Assembly (NCBI RefSeq): GCF_000511175.1
Contig: NZ_KI866530.1
Coordinates: 1,807,336 to 1,871,335 of the forward strand
DNA length: 64,000 nucleotides
From: Sediminibacterium salmoneum NBRC 103935
GTDB taxonomy: Bacteria; Bacteroidota; Bacteroidia; Chitinophagales; Chitinophagaceae
Direction: 5' to 3'
Positions within the stretch are counted from its first letter, which is position 1. Each line of letters opens with the position of its first letter. This document shows, in pieces, positions 43,155 to 52,306 of the stretch. Both the position numbers and the translations under genes were made by a program. Under the pieces are notes generated by a model that searched no databases, was not told where the DNA came from, and saw nothing but the letters and a program-made list of their open reading frames with translations.

Positions 43155-46100
43155 TTACTTATTGGCATTGAACTTCATAAAATCTCTCTGCATTATCTGG
43201 AACATGGTTCCGGCAAAGAAATCCCTGAACTCCTTGTTATCATTATACTCCTTAAACACTTCAAAATTGGTTTCTATGTGGTCTATTAGCTTTCGCTTTA
43301 GCACATCTTCAAATGTAATCCTGGCATTTTGGGTGTCTGAGTGCTGGAAAGCATTAACAAACTCACTATCATTAGCTACATCTTGCATTAAATCTTCTGT
43401 CATTTTCTTCACCTTATCTTCATTGGTAAAGGCAGTACCAAATCTGTCGTTAAATGCTTTTACGATGTTTGACAAATACTCCATTTCAGGCTCAGCAACT
43501 CCACCTCTCATCTCAGTGGGGATAGGTTTTAATTCATCACCCTGCTCAAGTGCGATATTGGTGGTGGCCTCTAATTGGTATCGAAGGTTCTCCATGTCTA
43601 TGTTATCCAAAATACCTTGTGCTAAATCTTCCTCCCTCTGACGGCCTAACTTATTCTGTAAATGATTTAAGAAGAGGTATAGCCTTTCCAGATATGGATT
43701 GATAAAAGGAACTATTTGAGCAAGGAAAACATACAGACGTACATAGGTTTTGCATTTGGCACGGAAATCTTCTTGCTGTTCTTCGTTCAGGTGGCTTCTG
43801 AAAACTTCGGCAGCAGCATCCAAAATGCTGTGTAACTGATCAACCGGAACATTGGTAATTAGGCGTTGTGAAAACTCCTGCACCTGCTCGGGTGTGTAAA
43901 CCTGAAAAGCATCTAATGCGGATTGCAGGTCGAATAGTTTATTTGGGTCTGTTGCCTCACCCAAAATCGTTGTTTCGTAGAATGGGTCGAAAGACTTTTT
44001 GATGTCTTCTGCCTTGTTTGCAAAGTCTAATACGAATGTGTCTGTTTTACCAGCCGTTGTTCTGTTCAGCCTTGAAAGGGTTTGAACAGCATTTACACCG
44101 CCCAATTTTTTATCAACATACATAGTATGTAAAAGTGGCTGGTCGAACCCTGTTTGGTATTTGTTGGCTACAATCAGAAAGCGATACTCTGACTTCTTAA
44201 ACTCATCTGGTATTGCTGAACTTGAAAAGCCATTCAATGAGGCTTCGGTTTGCCCGTCAATTTCACCTGAAAAGGCAACAATGGCTTTGAAAGGATTTCC
44301 AGTGTCAGCAAGGTATCTGTCAAATGCTTTTTTATACTTAACTGCATTTTTACGGCTGCTGGTAACCAGCATCGCTTTTGCCAAACCATTTATTTTTTTA
44401 CGCTTAATCACCGAATCCATGAAGTGTTCAATCATGATGGCAGTTTTCTTCTCAATAGCCAGGTCATGACTTTCCACATAGATGCGTAGTTTCTTTTGTG
44501 CCTTTACCTTATCGAACAGTGGATCATCTTCAATGCGTTTGTACAACCCATAAAAACTTTGGTAGGTAGTATAATTTTCCAGCACATCACGAATGAAGTT
44601 TTCTTCAATGGCTTGCTTCATTGAGTATAAATGAAAAGCCCTGAATTTTTCTTTGCCGTTATCGTTAAACCTTTCACCAAACAATTCCAGTGTTTTGTTC
44701 TTAGGAGTAGCGGTAAAGGCGAAGTAGCTTGCATTGGTCAGCATCTTCCTACCTTTTACAATATCTACCACCAAATCTTCGGAAGTAAGTTCATCATACT
44801 GGTCTTTATCCACAAAAATGTATTCATCCCCATCCACCTGCACTTTTTCAAAATCTTTGGCAAGGGTTTCATTGAGCTTACCGGCAGTATTACCGCTTTG
44901 GCTACTATGTGCTTCATCAATGATGATAGCAAACTTGTTGCCCGGCAACTCTCCAATTTCATTAACGATGTAGGGAAACTTCTGAATGGTTGTAATAATA
45001 ATCTTCTTACCTTCTTCCAAAGCAGTTTTTAGCTGCTTACTACCTTCAGTAATAGCTTCTACTACCCCTTTTACCTGCTCAAATTGTTTGATGTTATTCC
45101 GTATCTGTGCATCTAGTACTTTACGGTCGGTGACTACAATGACCGTATCAAATACAGTGTTGGTATTTGAGTTATCAAATAAACCTACTAACTGGTGAGC
45201 CAGCCAGCTGATTGAGTTACTCTTACCAGAACCTGCGGAATGTTGAATAAGGTATCTGCGGCCTGCACCGTTTAGTTTTGCATTTTGCAACAGACTGTTT
45301 ACTGCAAATAATTGGTGATAACGAGGGAATATGAGTTTCTTGACTTTCTCCTTTTTGATTTTACCATCAGGTAATATCTTCTCTACTTCCTCTTCAAACA
45401 ACTGCACATAATTCTGAATGATATTGGTAAGGCTGTCTTTGGTCAATATTTCCTTCCACAGGTAGTCAGTTTTAATGCCCGATGAATTGGGGGGATTTCC
45501 TGCTCCATTATTGTGTCCTTTATTGAAGGGAAGAAAATATGTACTGCCATTCTTTAAGTGAGTGGTCATCCAAACCTGCTCTGTATCTACGGCAAAGTGC
45601 ACCATGCATCTTCCGAGGCGAAACAGTTCTTCTTTGCTATCTCTGCTTGTTTTGTATTGTTTGATAGCATCTTTTACATTCTGTTTGGTAAGCTCATTTT
45701 TTAATTCAAAAGTGATGATGGGTAAGCCATTGATGAAAACAACCATATCGAGGCTATTTTCATTTTGTGTGCTGTAATGCACCTGTCGGGTTACAGAGAA
45801 TATATTCTTGTTGTAGAGTTCAGTGTCTTGCTGATTGAGGTTCGAAACGGGTTTATCATAAAAGAATTTCAGTTTTACATTATTGTCAGTAATTCCTTTA
45901 CGCAAAACTTCAATAATGCCCAACAGCTTGATCTGACTGTTGAGGCGGTACAATATTTTACTACGGTAATTACCGCCATGAATGGTCTGCAATTTAAGTA
46001 CTGCCTTTTCCTGTGTTGCTTCTAAAAAACTGAAAAGCAATTCTTCATCTACACACTCAACACGATTGTATTGGGTGTTTTGGCGAAGCTGATATGAGTT

Positions 46101-46172
46101 ACCGGCAATCGTATCGCAGAGATACGCTGCAATAAGTGCTTCTAATCCTTTTTCTGATGTATCTGTTTTCAT
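43155..46172 (-). CDS. hsdR: Type I restriction enzyme R subunit
   Basis: A 1005-residue motor-nuclease subunit. The N-terminal PD-(D/E)XK core is SLDMVVFINGLPIITFELKN (D...E-x-K, about residues 143-163). The SF2 translocase has Walker A QHSAGSGKSNSISWLAH (about 319), VIVVTDRKVLDAQI (Ia), FAIIIDEAHSSQSGN (DEAH, about 419), YFAFTATPKNKTLELFG (III) and VNAVQTLSRLNRTTAG (VI). The C-terminal helical part (ITNVPVDQLHSILDAAAEVF) contacts the methylase. With HsdM and HsdS it cuts unmodified DNA after translocation. It lies 3 bases after the PHP-ATPase gene. Intact length. Confidence 0.95.
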   Translation of the reverse strand: MKTDTSEKGLEALIAAYLCDTIAGNSYQLRQNTQYNRVECVDEELLFSFLEATQEKAVLKLQTIHGGNYRSKILYRLNSQIKLLGIIEVLRKGITDNNVKLKFFYDKPVSNLNQQDTELYNKNIFSVTRQVHYSTQNENSLDMVVFINGLPIITFELKNELTKQNVKDAIKQYKTSRDSKEELFRLGRCMVHFAVDTEQVWMTTHLKNGSTYFLPFNKGHNNGAGNPPNSSGIKTDYLWKEILTKDSLTNIIQNYVQLFEEEVEKILPDGKIKKEKVKKLIFPRYHQLFAVNSLLQNAKLNGAGRRYLIQHSAGSGKSNSISWLAHQLVGLFDNSNTNTVFDTVIVVTDRKVLDAQIRNNIKQFEQVKGVVEAITEGSKQLKTALEEGKKIIITTIQKFPYIVNEIGELPGNKFAIIIDEAHSSQSGNTAGKLNETLAKDFEKVQVDGDEYIFVDKDQYDELTSEDLVVDIVKGRKMLTNASYFAFTATPKNKTLELFGERFNDNGKEKFRAFHLYSMKQAIEENFIRDVLENYTTYQSFYGLYKRIEDDPLFDKVKAQKKLRIYVESHDLAIEKKTAIMIEHFMDSVIKRKKINGLAKAMLVTSSRKNAVKYKKAFDRYLADTGNPFKAIVAFSGEIDGQTEASLNGFSSSAIPDEFKKSEYRFLIVANKYQTGFDQPLLHTMYVDKKLGGVNAVQTLSRLNRTTAGKTDTFVLDFANKAEDIKKSFDPFYETTILGEATDPNKLFDLQSALDAFQVYTPEQVQEFSQRLITNVPVDQLHSILDAAAEVFRSHLNEEQQEDFRAKCKTYVRLYVFLAQIVPFINPYLERLYLFLNHLQNKLGRQREEDLAQGILDNIDMENLRYQLEATTNIALEQGDELKPIPTEMRGGVAEPEMEYLSNIVKAFNDRFGTAFTNEDKVKKMTEDLMQDVANDSEFVNAFQHSDTQNARITFEDVLKRKLIDHIETNFEVFKEYNDNKEFRDFFAGTMFQIMQRDFMKFNANK

Positions 46173-46175
46173 TAC

Positions 46176-48923
46176 TTAAAAGTCATATTTTGTTTTACGC
46201 ATCTCAAAGGCAATAACACCGCCTTCCATAATGTCCTTTACTTGCAATTTGATTTCATCCTTATCAATTGAACCACTGCCAATAATTTCCCCTGCGGACT
46301 TATCAGAATTATGGTCAAATGTTAGGATTAATTCTGCATCACCATTCACTGCAATATTTGCATTATGACTACTGAAAATGAGCTGTCTCTTGTGCTTGGC
46401 CGAAACAATATTCTCAGTTATCTGATGAATAACTTTATTATCAAGATCATCTTCAGGTTGGTCAATTATTAAAGGACCAAATTCCTGATTCAACAATATT
46501 GTGAGGATTGAACCAGCTTGTTGACCATAAGAGGCATCTTCAAACGGTATTTTATTTGAAGGGTCTTTACAGTAAAGAAGTTTTAAATCATAAGTGGGAA
46601 GTTCCAATGCAAAGTCAATTATGGCTGACGTATTCAGGCTTTCATTAATTCTTTCAAAATCAGTTTCAAGAAGTGAGGCATTTTGCAAGCCATACTCTGA
46701 AATTATGTTTTCGATTTTAAGCTTTTCAGTTTGAGCCTTGTATATCGAGAACCAAAACTTCAACAGTTCCTTATATGTATTTTCACCCTTTAAGAGTGTC
46801 TGGAAAAACGATTGTGTTCTTGCGGGCTGGCCTTTACTTCCTGTAACTTTAGCTAAGAAACCTTTGACAATATGTTCTATATTATCTAACGGTGTTAACT
46901 CAATTTCAAGAGAACCTTCGCTCTTACCGCATATCTCAGCTACTGCACTATTAATTAAAGTGTGTAGACTTATATTTAGTTGATGCCTCTGGTAAAACAG
47001 CTTCTGCAAATTCCTTCTAACACCCTTTTCAGATTCCAAAGTTTCAAGTATCCTGTTCCTATCCTCAATCAAAACAGCCAAACGCTTTCTGAGTTCTTCA
47101 AGCTCTTTTATTATCTGCTCAAACTTTGTCTGTCTGCCTTTTGCTTCAACATACTCAGCATCATGTAAACCATGCAAATCAGTTAATACCTTCTTATCAG
47201 CAACTAAAACTGAAGAACTTGCCTTGTTTCGTGCATCATCTAATGCGGCTTTTATATTTTTAACTATCTCATCATGGCTGGCAGCATACTTTTTTATCTC
47301 TTCGGTATTCTTAACATTTTCAGAATCAAATTGTAAACCGTTGAAATTTCCGTTTGTCAGTATATTACCTATCTGATTAAATAATGCTGCAATCTGAGCT
47401 TCAGAAGATTTTATTATCAATTTTTCGTTTGCAACAAGACTATTGTTTTTGATTATAGTCTGGTCGCCTGAGGGAACTTCAGATAATTGCTCATTCAAGG
47501 ATTTAATTTGTTCCTCAATTGATTCTATTTGTGTCTTTAAATCTTCTGATGATTTTAGATTTGAAAGATAGGTTTCATAAGAAGCGGCTACTTCCTTAAT
47601 CCTGTTGCCATTTTCATTGATCTGTCTTTTGATTGATTCAACACCACTATTTACTGCATTTTCAATGATCCTGGTAAGCTGTGCCGTTTTATCTTTCTCA
47701 TGCTTACTAAGTTCCTTTTGTGCAAATGAATCTGCCCGTATAATTGAAACAATATTTTGGCTATTGGTTGGCTGCCAATCGTCATTGCCAATTTTTATTT
47801 CGTAAGAATTAATTGACCGCCTGATGATATGGGTGGTACCAGTTTTAATAATTGTAACCTCAACAGTACCCGTGCCAAGTGTATTACTAATAAACGTTTC
47901 AAGGTCAGTTTTCTTCTCTTCATTACTGTCTTTACCCAAAGCCCAAGAAATATATTGGAGTAAGGAAGATTTTCCTGTTCCTCTACCTCCAATGCATACA
48001 TTAAACTGAGGGTTAAATTTAATTTCTAAGTCTTTCAAAAAGCTGCTGCCCAATATTCTCACCTCGCTAATTCTTGTAGATGGCAACTTTGGTTCATCTT
48101 GTAAAATTCTGGACTTTTTTGCCAGGCAGGCTTGCCGTAACCCTTCAGCAGTAGGTGTGGACCATTTGACCCAAGTAGCAGAAATGCCTAAATGCTCAAA
48201 TGTATCCGTTCTGTTGTCCGATGTTTGAAAAAAGCCGATTGATCTATTACCATAAGCCGAAACCCTGCCCTCAATTACATTATTCCAACCCGTATTATTT
48301 TTATGCGATTCATACAATCCTCTATCTAAATAACCGCCCACAAATAAACCTTTAGCATACTCATTGTGAAATCCATTTCTTATAATAGTACTTGTTCCGC
48401 CATCTTTAATGTTTGGGAAAATAATAAATCTTCCTTTCAATTCCTTTACACCATTAAGAGCATCATAAACATCATTGATGCTCTTAAACGCAAGCCTGTT
48501 GGTTGGGCCTGTCTTTGCTTCTGATTTACTTGTATAATCTGAAATACCAAGTGCTGTATAGATTTTTATTCTCGTCTCATCATCTATTACTAAATCAGCG
48601 TCAAAAATTAAAAGAGCCTGACAGGGAACATCAAGCGTCAATTCCATTCCCGGGAAGACAACTATACGTTCATGCTCTGATATTGGATGGCCATGTATGT
48701 CTTTCTCATTATTGCTCGCATCATTGATGTAATTGTAAAAACACAAATCGTGGTGATCTGTAATTGCTACTGCATCAATTCTTTTATCACGGCAAGCCTT
48801 AATAAACCGCTCTGAATAAGCAATTCTATCGGCATCAGAAACATAATCCTGGCCAGAGAACTGAAGGTCTCTCGGGGTGTGAACCTGAAAGTCACATTTA
48901 AAATATCTTGCTCCTTTGTCCAT
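46176..48923 (-). CDS. PHP phosphoesterase plus SMC-like ATPase (TrlF family, Ppl-type defence protein)
   Basis: A 915-residue fusion. Residues about 8-110 are a PHP metal-dependent phosphoesterase (CDFQVHTPRDLQFSG, VAITDHHDLCFYNYI, VVFPGMELTL). From about 295 a SMC/ABC-type ATPase begins: FNVCIGGRGTGKSSLLQYIS (Walker A), a long coiled coil (about 430-650, rich in E/K/Q), signature-like DASYGQQAGSILTILL, Walker B FGPLIIDQPEDDLDNKVI and QLIFSSHNANIAVNGDAEL. This matches TrlF-type AAA-like ATPases and the single-protein Ppl defence design, names given from memory. It is fused tightly between hsdS (0-base gap) and hsdR. Confidence 0.85.
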   Translation of the reverse strand: MDKGARYFKCDFQVHTPRDLQFSGQDYVSDADRIAYSERFIKACRDKRIDAVAITDHHDLCFYNYINDASNNEKDIHGHPISEHERIVVFPGMELTLDVPCQALLIFDADLVIDDETRIKIYTALGISDYTSKSEAKTGPTNRLAFKSINDVYDALNGVKELKGRFIIFPNIKDGGTSTIIRNGFHNEYAKGLFVGGYLDRGLYESHKNNTGWNNVIEGRVSAYGNRSIGFFQTSDNRTDTFEHLGISATWVKWSTPTAEGLRQACLAKKSRILQDEPKLPSTRISEVRILGSSFLKDLEIKFNPQFNVCIGGRGTGKSSLLQYISWALGKDSNEEKKTDLETFISNTLGTGTVEVTIIKTGTTHIIRRSINSYEIKIGNDDWQPTNSQNIVSIIRADSFAQKELSKHEKDKTAQLTRIIENAVNSGVESIKRQINENGNRIKEVAASYETYLSNLKSSEDLKTQIESIEEQIKSLNEQLSEVPSGDQTIIKNNSLVANEKLIIKSSEAQIAALFNQIGNILTNGNFNGLQFDSENVKNTEEIKKYAASHDEIVKNIKAALDDARNKASSSVLVADKKVLTDLHGLHDAEYVEAKGRQTKFEQIIKELEELRKRLAVLIEDRNRILETLESEKGVRRNLQKLFYQRHQLNISLHTLINSAVAEICGKSEGSLEIELTPLDNIEHIVKGFLAKVTGSKGQPARTQSFFQTLLKGENTYKELLKFWFSIYKAQTEKLKIENIISEYGLQNASLLETDFERINESLNTSAIIDFALELPTYDLKLLYCKDPSNKIPFEDASYGQQAGSILTILLNQEFGPLIIDQPEDDLDNKVIHQITENIVSAKHKRQLIFSSHNANIAVNGDAELILTFDHNSDKSAGEIIGSGSIDKDEIKLQVKDIMEGGVIAFEMRKTKYDF

Positions 48924-50228
48924 TTAAACTATTTTTCTTTTTCCCATCACCGCTTCGGCTATCATCGCTTCTTTATGTTCTCTGATTAATTCAATTTCTC
49001 GTTCAGCTTTGGTAATTGCTTTATCAATAATTTCTGTTTCATTCTTAATATGCAGAACAATTTTCAGTTGCTCATCAATTGGTGGAATGACTAAGAATAT
49101 TTTTCTAAAGTCGCCTTTGCCTATATTCGGCTGTCCAGTCTCTCTAACATGATAATATATTTGTTTTTGAATGAATGGAGAACTTAGCTGGAGATATAAA
49201 AAGTCCTTGTCAAGTTCAGCAGAATTTAAAGGAATAAAATTACCTACACGGTAATTCTGCAATAGAACCTCTTCGTTTATGTCAGCTCTGATAATTTTAC
49301 CTATTGTACCTCCTGTAAGTGCCATCAAAATATCACCTTCATCAATAATAATGTCCCTAAACTCCTCCAAACGAGAACTATCTATTGTATTTGCCTTTGA
49401 TAAATCCAAGTAACCAGATGGATTAAGCTGCGTGATTTTCACAACCTTTAAGCCATCATCAGTAAAGTCATAGTCTCTAAACTGATAGCCGTGTCTCAAA
49501 TAAACATACTTATTAAATTTCTCAACTTTATAATGTGCAGGGAACTTATCAGCAAATGGTATCTCTGATTGCTTAAACATTATGGAATCATCTAAGCCGC
49601 CAGTTATTATCTGATAAATCAAAGAATACTTTTGCTCTCGCAACAACTCAATAAATCTTTTTTTCTTTTCAATAAAGCGGTTTACCTTTTCCTCTTGTGT
49701 TTTGATGTATTGTACAATTACATCCTGCTCGGTCTTTGGCGGTACAATTGAAAATATGCTGAAAAATTTATCGGAGTATAAACGTAGGCGGCTATCAATA
49801 ATACCTGTACTGTGTCTGCGGAACTCCGCTTTGAATAATGCAGTAGTAAACAAGTAGCCAAAATATTCCGGATTATTATCTCCCTTAATACGATACACAC
49901 AATAGGCAGGGCTTGTAATTCCGCTGTATAGTGAAATGCCCATACTCCCATTCCAAGCCAGCATAATGTTTACTACCAGATCACCCGGTTCTACCAGCTT
50001 ATAGCCTACAAGGCTTTCTGCATTGGTTAAATGTTCGTCCTCACTTTCCAGGCTTTCCCTCTTGAGAGTAACTCCAGTATAATGAGAAACAGAAAGCAGT
50101 TCTTCACTACCTGTTTCGCTTCGGCTATCTACCTCCTGAAACAGATTTTTAATGCGAAGCACCTGCCAGTGTGATGGGAACTCACCCAGCCATGCTATTT
50201 TATTATTGTCTACTGCCGTTGCTGTCAT
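48924..50228 (-). CDS. hsdS: Type I restriction-modification specificity subunit
   Basis: A 434-residue protein with two target-recognition domains and two conserved helices. TRD1 runs about 10-150 (HWQVLRIKNLFQEVDSRSET, IVPPKTEQDVIVQYIKTQEE then VNRFIEKKKRFIELLREQKY as spacer helix); TRD2 about 215-390 (HYKVEKFNKYVYLRHGYQFR, DGLKVVKITQLNPSGYLDLS, LVIPPIDEQLKIVLHIKNET), ending with IELIREHKEAMIAEAVMGK. TRDs set the bipartite DNA target, which cannot be read from sequence here. The 5-base gap to the HNH gene and 0-base gap to the PHP-ATPase show it is embedded among accessory genes. Confidence 0.93.
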   Translation of the reverse strand: MTATAVDNNKIAWLGEFPSHWQVLRIKNLFQEVDSRSETGSEELLSVSHYTGVTLKRESLESEDEHLTNAESLVGYKLVEPGDLVVNIMLAWNGSMGISLYSGITSPAYCVYRIKGDNNPEYFGYLFTTALFKAEFRRHSTGIIDSRLRLYSDKFFSIFSIVPPKTEQDVIVQYIKTQEEKVNRFIEKKKRFIELLREQKYSLIYQIITGGLDDSIMFKQSEIPFADKFPAHYKVEKFNKYVYLRHGYQFRDYDFTDDGLKVVKITQLNPSGYLDLSKANTIDSSRLEEFRDIIIDEGDILMALTGGTIGKIIRADINEEVLLQNYRVGNFIPLNSAELDKDFLYLQLSSPFIQKQIYYHVRETGQPNIGKGDFRKIFLVIPPIDEQLKIVLHIKNETEIIDKAITKAEREIELIREHKEAMIAEAVMGKRKIV

Positions 50229-50233
50229 ATCTT

Positions 50234-50986
50234 CTAAATTGTATCAACCGGGTCTGCCGGTCTACGGTGTTGTGGATTAAAATTGGCATCAAAACAAGCC
50301 ATTGATGTATTAGGCAGACTGTTTACAATGACCCTTAAAACATCTGTTACACCAGTAAAGGCATCAAACCAGATTGAAAAGAAACCATTCTTTTCAATCA
50401 TTGGCGGTATAGCTGCTAAATAGGCTGCCCTTTGCTGTGGCGTTGTTAATGTATTCCATAATGCTCTTTGGGTGTTTGCAACTTGATATGCAGTATACCT
50501 GTTTAGCCATCTTACATCCGTCATTTTTCTTTGGCGAACTGGCGTTTGCTCAATGCGGTTCAACTCGGTATATGTAATTGTATTAATTGCTTTGGTTCTC
50601 TGATTTGGATTTAAAATCGGATTGAACACAGGAATACATGCATATTTGCCGTTCTTCTTATGCTTTCTAATTGTGTAAGAAAAAATCATGTGCGTATTAT
50701 TTGCGTTTGGCAAATAATGTGTTGCTGCTGTAGCAACTCTTGCAGACTTAGCCAAATTACACGGACCACAAGCCAGAAATAAGTTATTCCATGCAAGAGG
50801 GGGAACTATTCCTAAAGATTGAGCTACTAAATGCTCTACCTCAAACCTACTTTGTAACCTGTCATTGCAAAAAACACAATGTTGACCGTATGCATCAGCC
50901 AGGTCTTCACGCCATTCCTGATAATTGGCAAATGTTTTATTTACACCATTTACCTGAGGTATTGGGCTATTCTCTATCGGTCTCAT
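50234..50986 (-). CDS. HNH endonuclease, Septu PtuB-like
   Basis: A 250-residue HNH nuclease. The zinc-stabilised core is HCVFCNDRLQSRFEVEHLVA (Cys-x2-Cys, then the catalytic His in VEHLVAQS), WNNLFLACGPCNLAKSARVA (Asn, then Cys-x2-Cys and Asn/Lys). The rest is helical (MTDVRWLNRYTAYQVANTQR). Its start shares one base with the stop of the ATPase gene. A short SMC-like ATPase followed by an HNH protein is the layout of Septu (PtuA/PtuB), so I take the pair as a Septu-like module inserted between hsdM and hsdS. Confidence 0.72.
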   Translation of the reverse strand: MRPIENSPIPQVNGVNKTFANYQEWREDLADAYGQHCVFCNDRLQSRFEVEHLVAQSLGIVPPLAWNNLFLACGPCNLAKSARVATAATHYLPNANNTHMIFSYTIRKHKKNGKYACIPVFNPILNPNQRTKAINTITYTELNRIEQTPVRQRKMTDVRWLNRYTAYQVANTQRALWNTLTTPQQRAAYLAAIPPMIEKNGFFSIWFDAFTGVTDVLRVIVNSLPNTSMACFDANFNPQHRRPADPVDTI

Positions 50987-52305
50987 TAAATGATGTTTTT
51001 AGCTATTCTGTGAGTTTTTAAATAAGCCCGCAATCCAGTATCAGTGATTGAGTTCTCAAGTTGCTCCAATTGGATTTTATAGGCATCCTTATTATTGCTT
51101 TTTTCGGCTTCACTTAAAAGATGGAAGTAGTCAACACTTTGCTTTTCTTCTTCCTTTTTATCTGTGCCATAAGATGCTTCTACATTCATTACTTCCTCAG
51201 AAATTACCTCTATTGGATAATCCTTCGGATTTATAGTGGTGTGAACATCAAGATTAATCAATTCATCTGCATTTATACTTTGCACTATAAATGGCGAATG
51301 AGTTGTTACCACAAACTGCATATTCGGGAAAGCAGCTTTCAAATCTTTGATAACATGCCGCTGCCATGTGGGATGCAAGTGCATGTCTAATTCATCAATC
51401 AATACTACGCCAGGGCTTTTCACAACTGCATCATAACCCAACTTTCCATTCAACATGATGCAGCGGTAAGCAATTTCTGCCACCATGTTCAACATAGCCT
51501 TCATACCATCGCTGAGCATCGAGGCAATCTTTCTTTCAACCGGCTGCCCGTCATTAAAATCTACCAACACTTCAAACTCATCATACTTTGAGTTGTATTC
51601 AATTTCTTTTATATAGGGTATGGCGGTTGTAATGGCATCATACATTGCTTGTATTGTGCCCTCAAATTCTACCTCATCTTTTACCTTCTTTTCGTAACTG
51701 TATAACCATTCATACACACCTGTAAAATCAACACTATCTCCAAGTGCAGTGTAATATCCTTTCTCCAGCCGAGACATTCTACGCCACTTTTTATCAACCC
51801 TTCTTACCTGTGCATTGGTTCGATTAATATAGAAGTTAGCTAATACAGGGTAAAGCACATTCTTTTTGCTTGCATGATTATCGAACAAATAATTTGCATA
51901 CTGAATAATATCAGCAGAGTGCTCCTTTTTATGTGTGGTAGCATTACTAGGGAGATAGTGTCTTTCCCAGCGGAACGGCACAGGTATTTCATCAACTACA
52001 TCTTTTGGATACCATTTTGCAGCTACTATTAAAGACGGATTCTCCTTATTAGGCAGATAGTCTTTTCTTTCAGGATAATATTTTTTAAACCGTTCTCCTT
52101 TCTTAAACTGCCTTCTGTAAATATAGTTTGCAGGTAGTGTAGGCATTGACTGTAAAAAAGCACCTAAACCCACTTGCAATGCATTGAGCAAGGTTGATTT
52201 ACCAAGACCATTATTTCCTATGGCCACAGTAAATCTTTCCTTGAACTCAAAAGACTTTTCTTCAAAGCCCTTAAAGTTTTTTATGTGTATGTGTGTTATC
52301 TGCAT
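50986..52305 (-). CDS. ABC/SMC-like ATPase, Septu PtuA-like
   Basis: A 439-residue AAA_21-type ATPase. Walker A is VAIGNNGLGKSTLLNALQVG (about residues 28-47), a DUF-like middle (YYPERKDYLPNKENPSLIVA, TALGDSVDFTGVYEWLYSYE), MLSDGMKAMLNMVAEIAYR as ABC-signature helix, Walker B GVVLIDELDMHLHPTWQRHV (about 300-319), and the H-loop FVVTTHSPFIVQSI. No TOPRIM domain, so not an OLD nuclease by itself; its nuclease is presumably the HNH partner. The gene follows hsdM by 1 base. Alternative: ATPase of another HNH-paired abortive system. Confidence 0.75.
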   Translation of the reverse strand: MQITHIHIKNFKGFEEKSFEFKERFTVAIGNNGLGKSTLLNALQVGLGAFLQSMPTLPANYIYRRQFKKGERFKKYYPERKDYLPNKENPSLIVAAKWYPKDVVDEIPVPFRWERHYLPSNATTHKKEHSADIIQYANYLFDNHASKKNVLYPVLANFYINRTNAQVRRVDKKWRRMSRLEKGYYTALGDSVDFTGVYEWLYSYEKKVKDEVEFEGTIQAMYDAITTAIPYIKEIEYNSKYDEFEVLVDFNDGQPVERKIASMLSDGMKAMLNMVAEIAYRCIMLNGKLGYDAVVKSPGVVLIDELDMHLHPTWQRHVIKDLKAAFPNMQFVVTTHSPFIVQSINADELINLDVHTTINPKDYPIEVISEEVMNVEASYGTDKKEEEKQSVDYFHLLSEAEKSNNKDAYKIQLEQLENSITDTGLRAYLKTHRIAKNII

Positions 52306-52306
52306 C

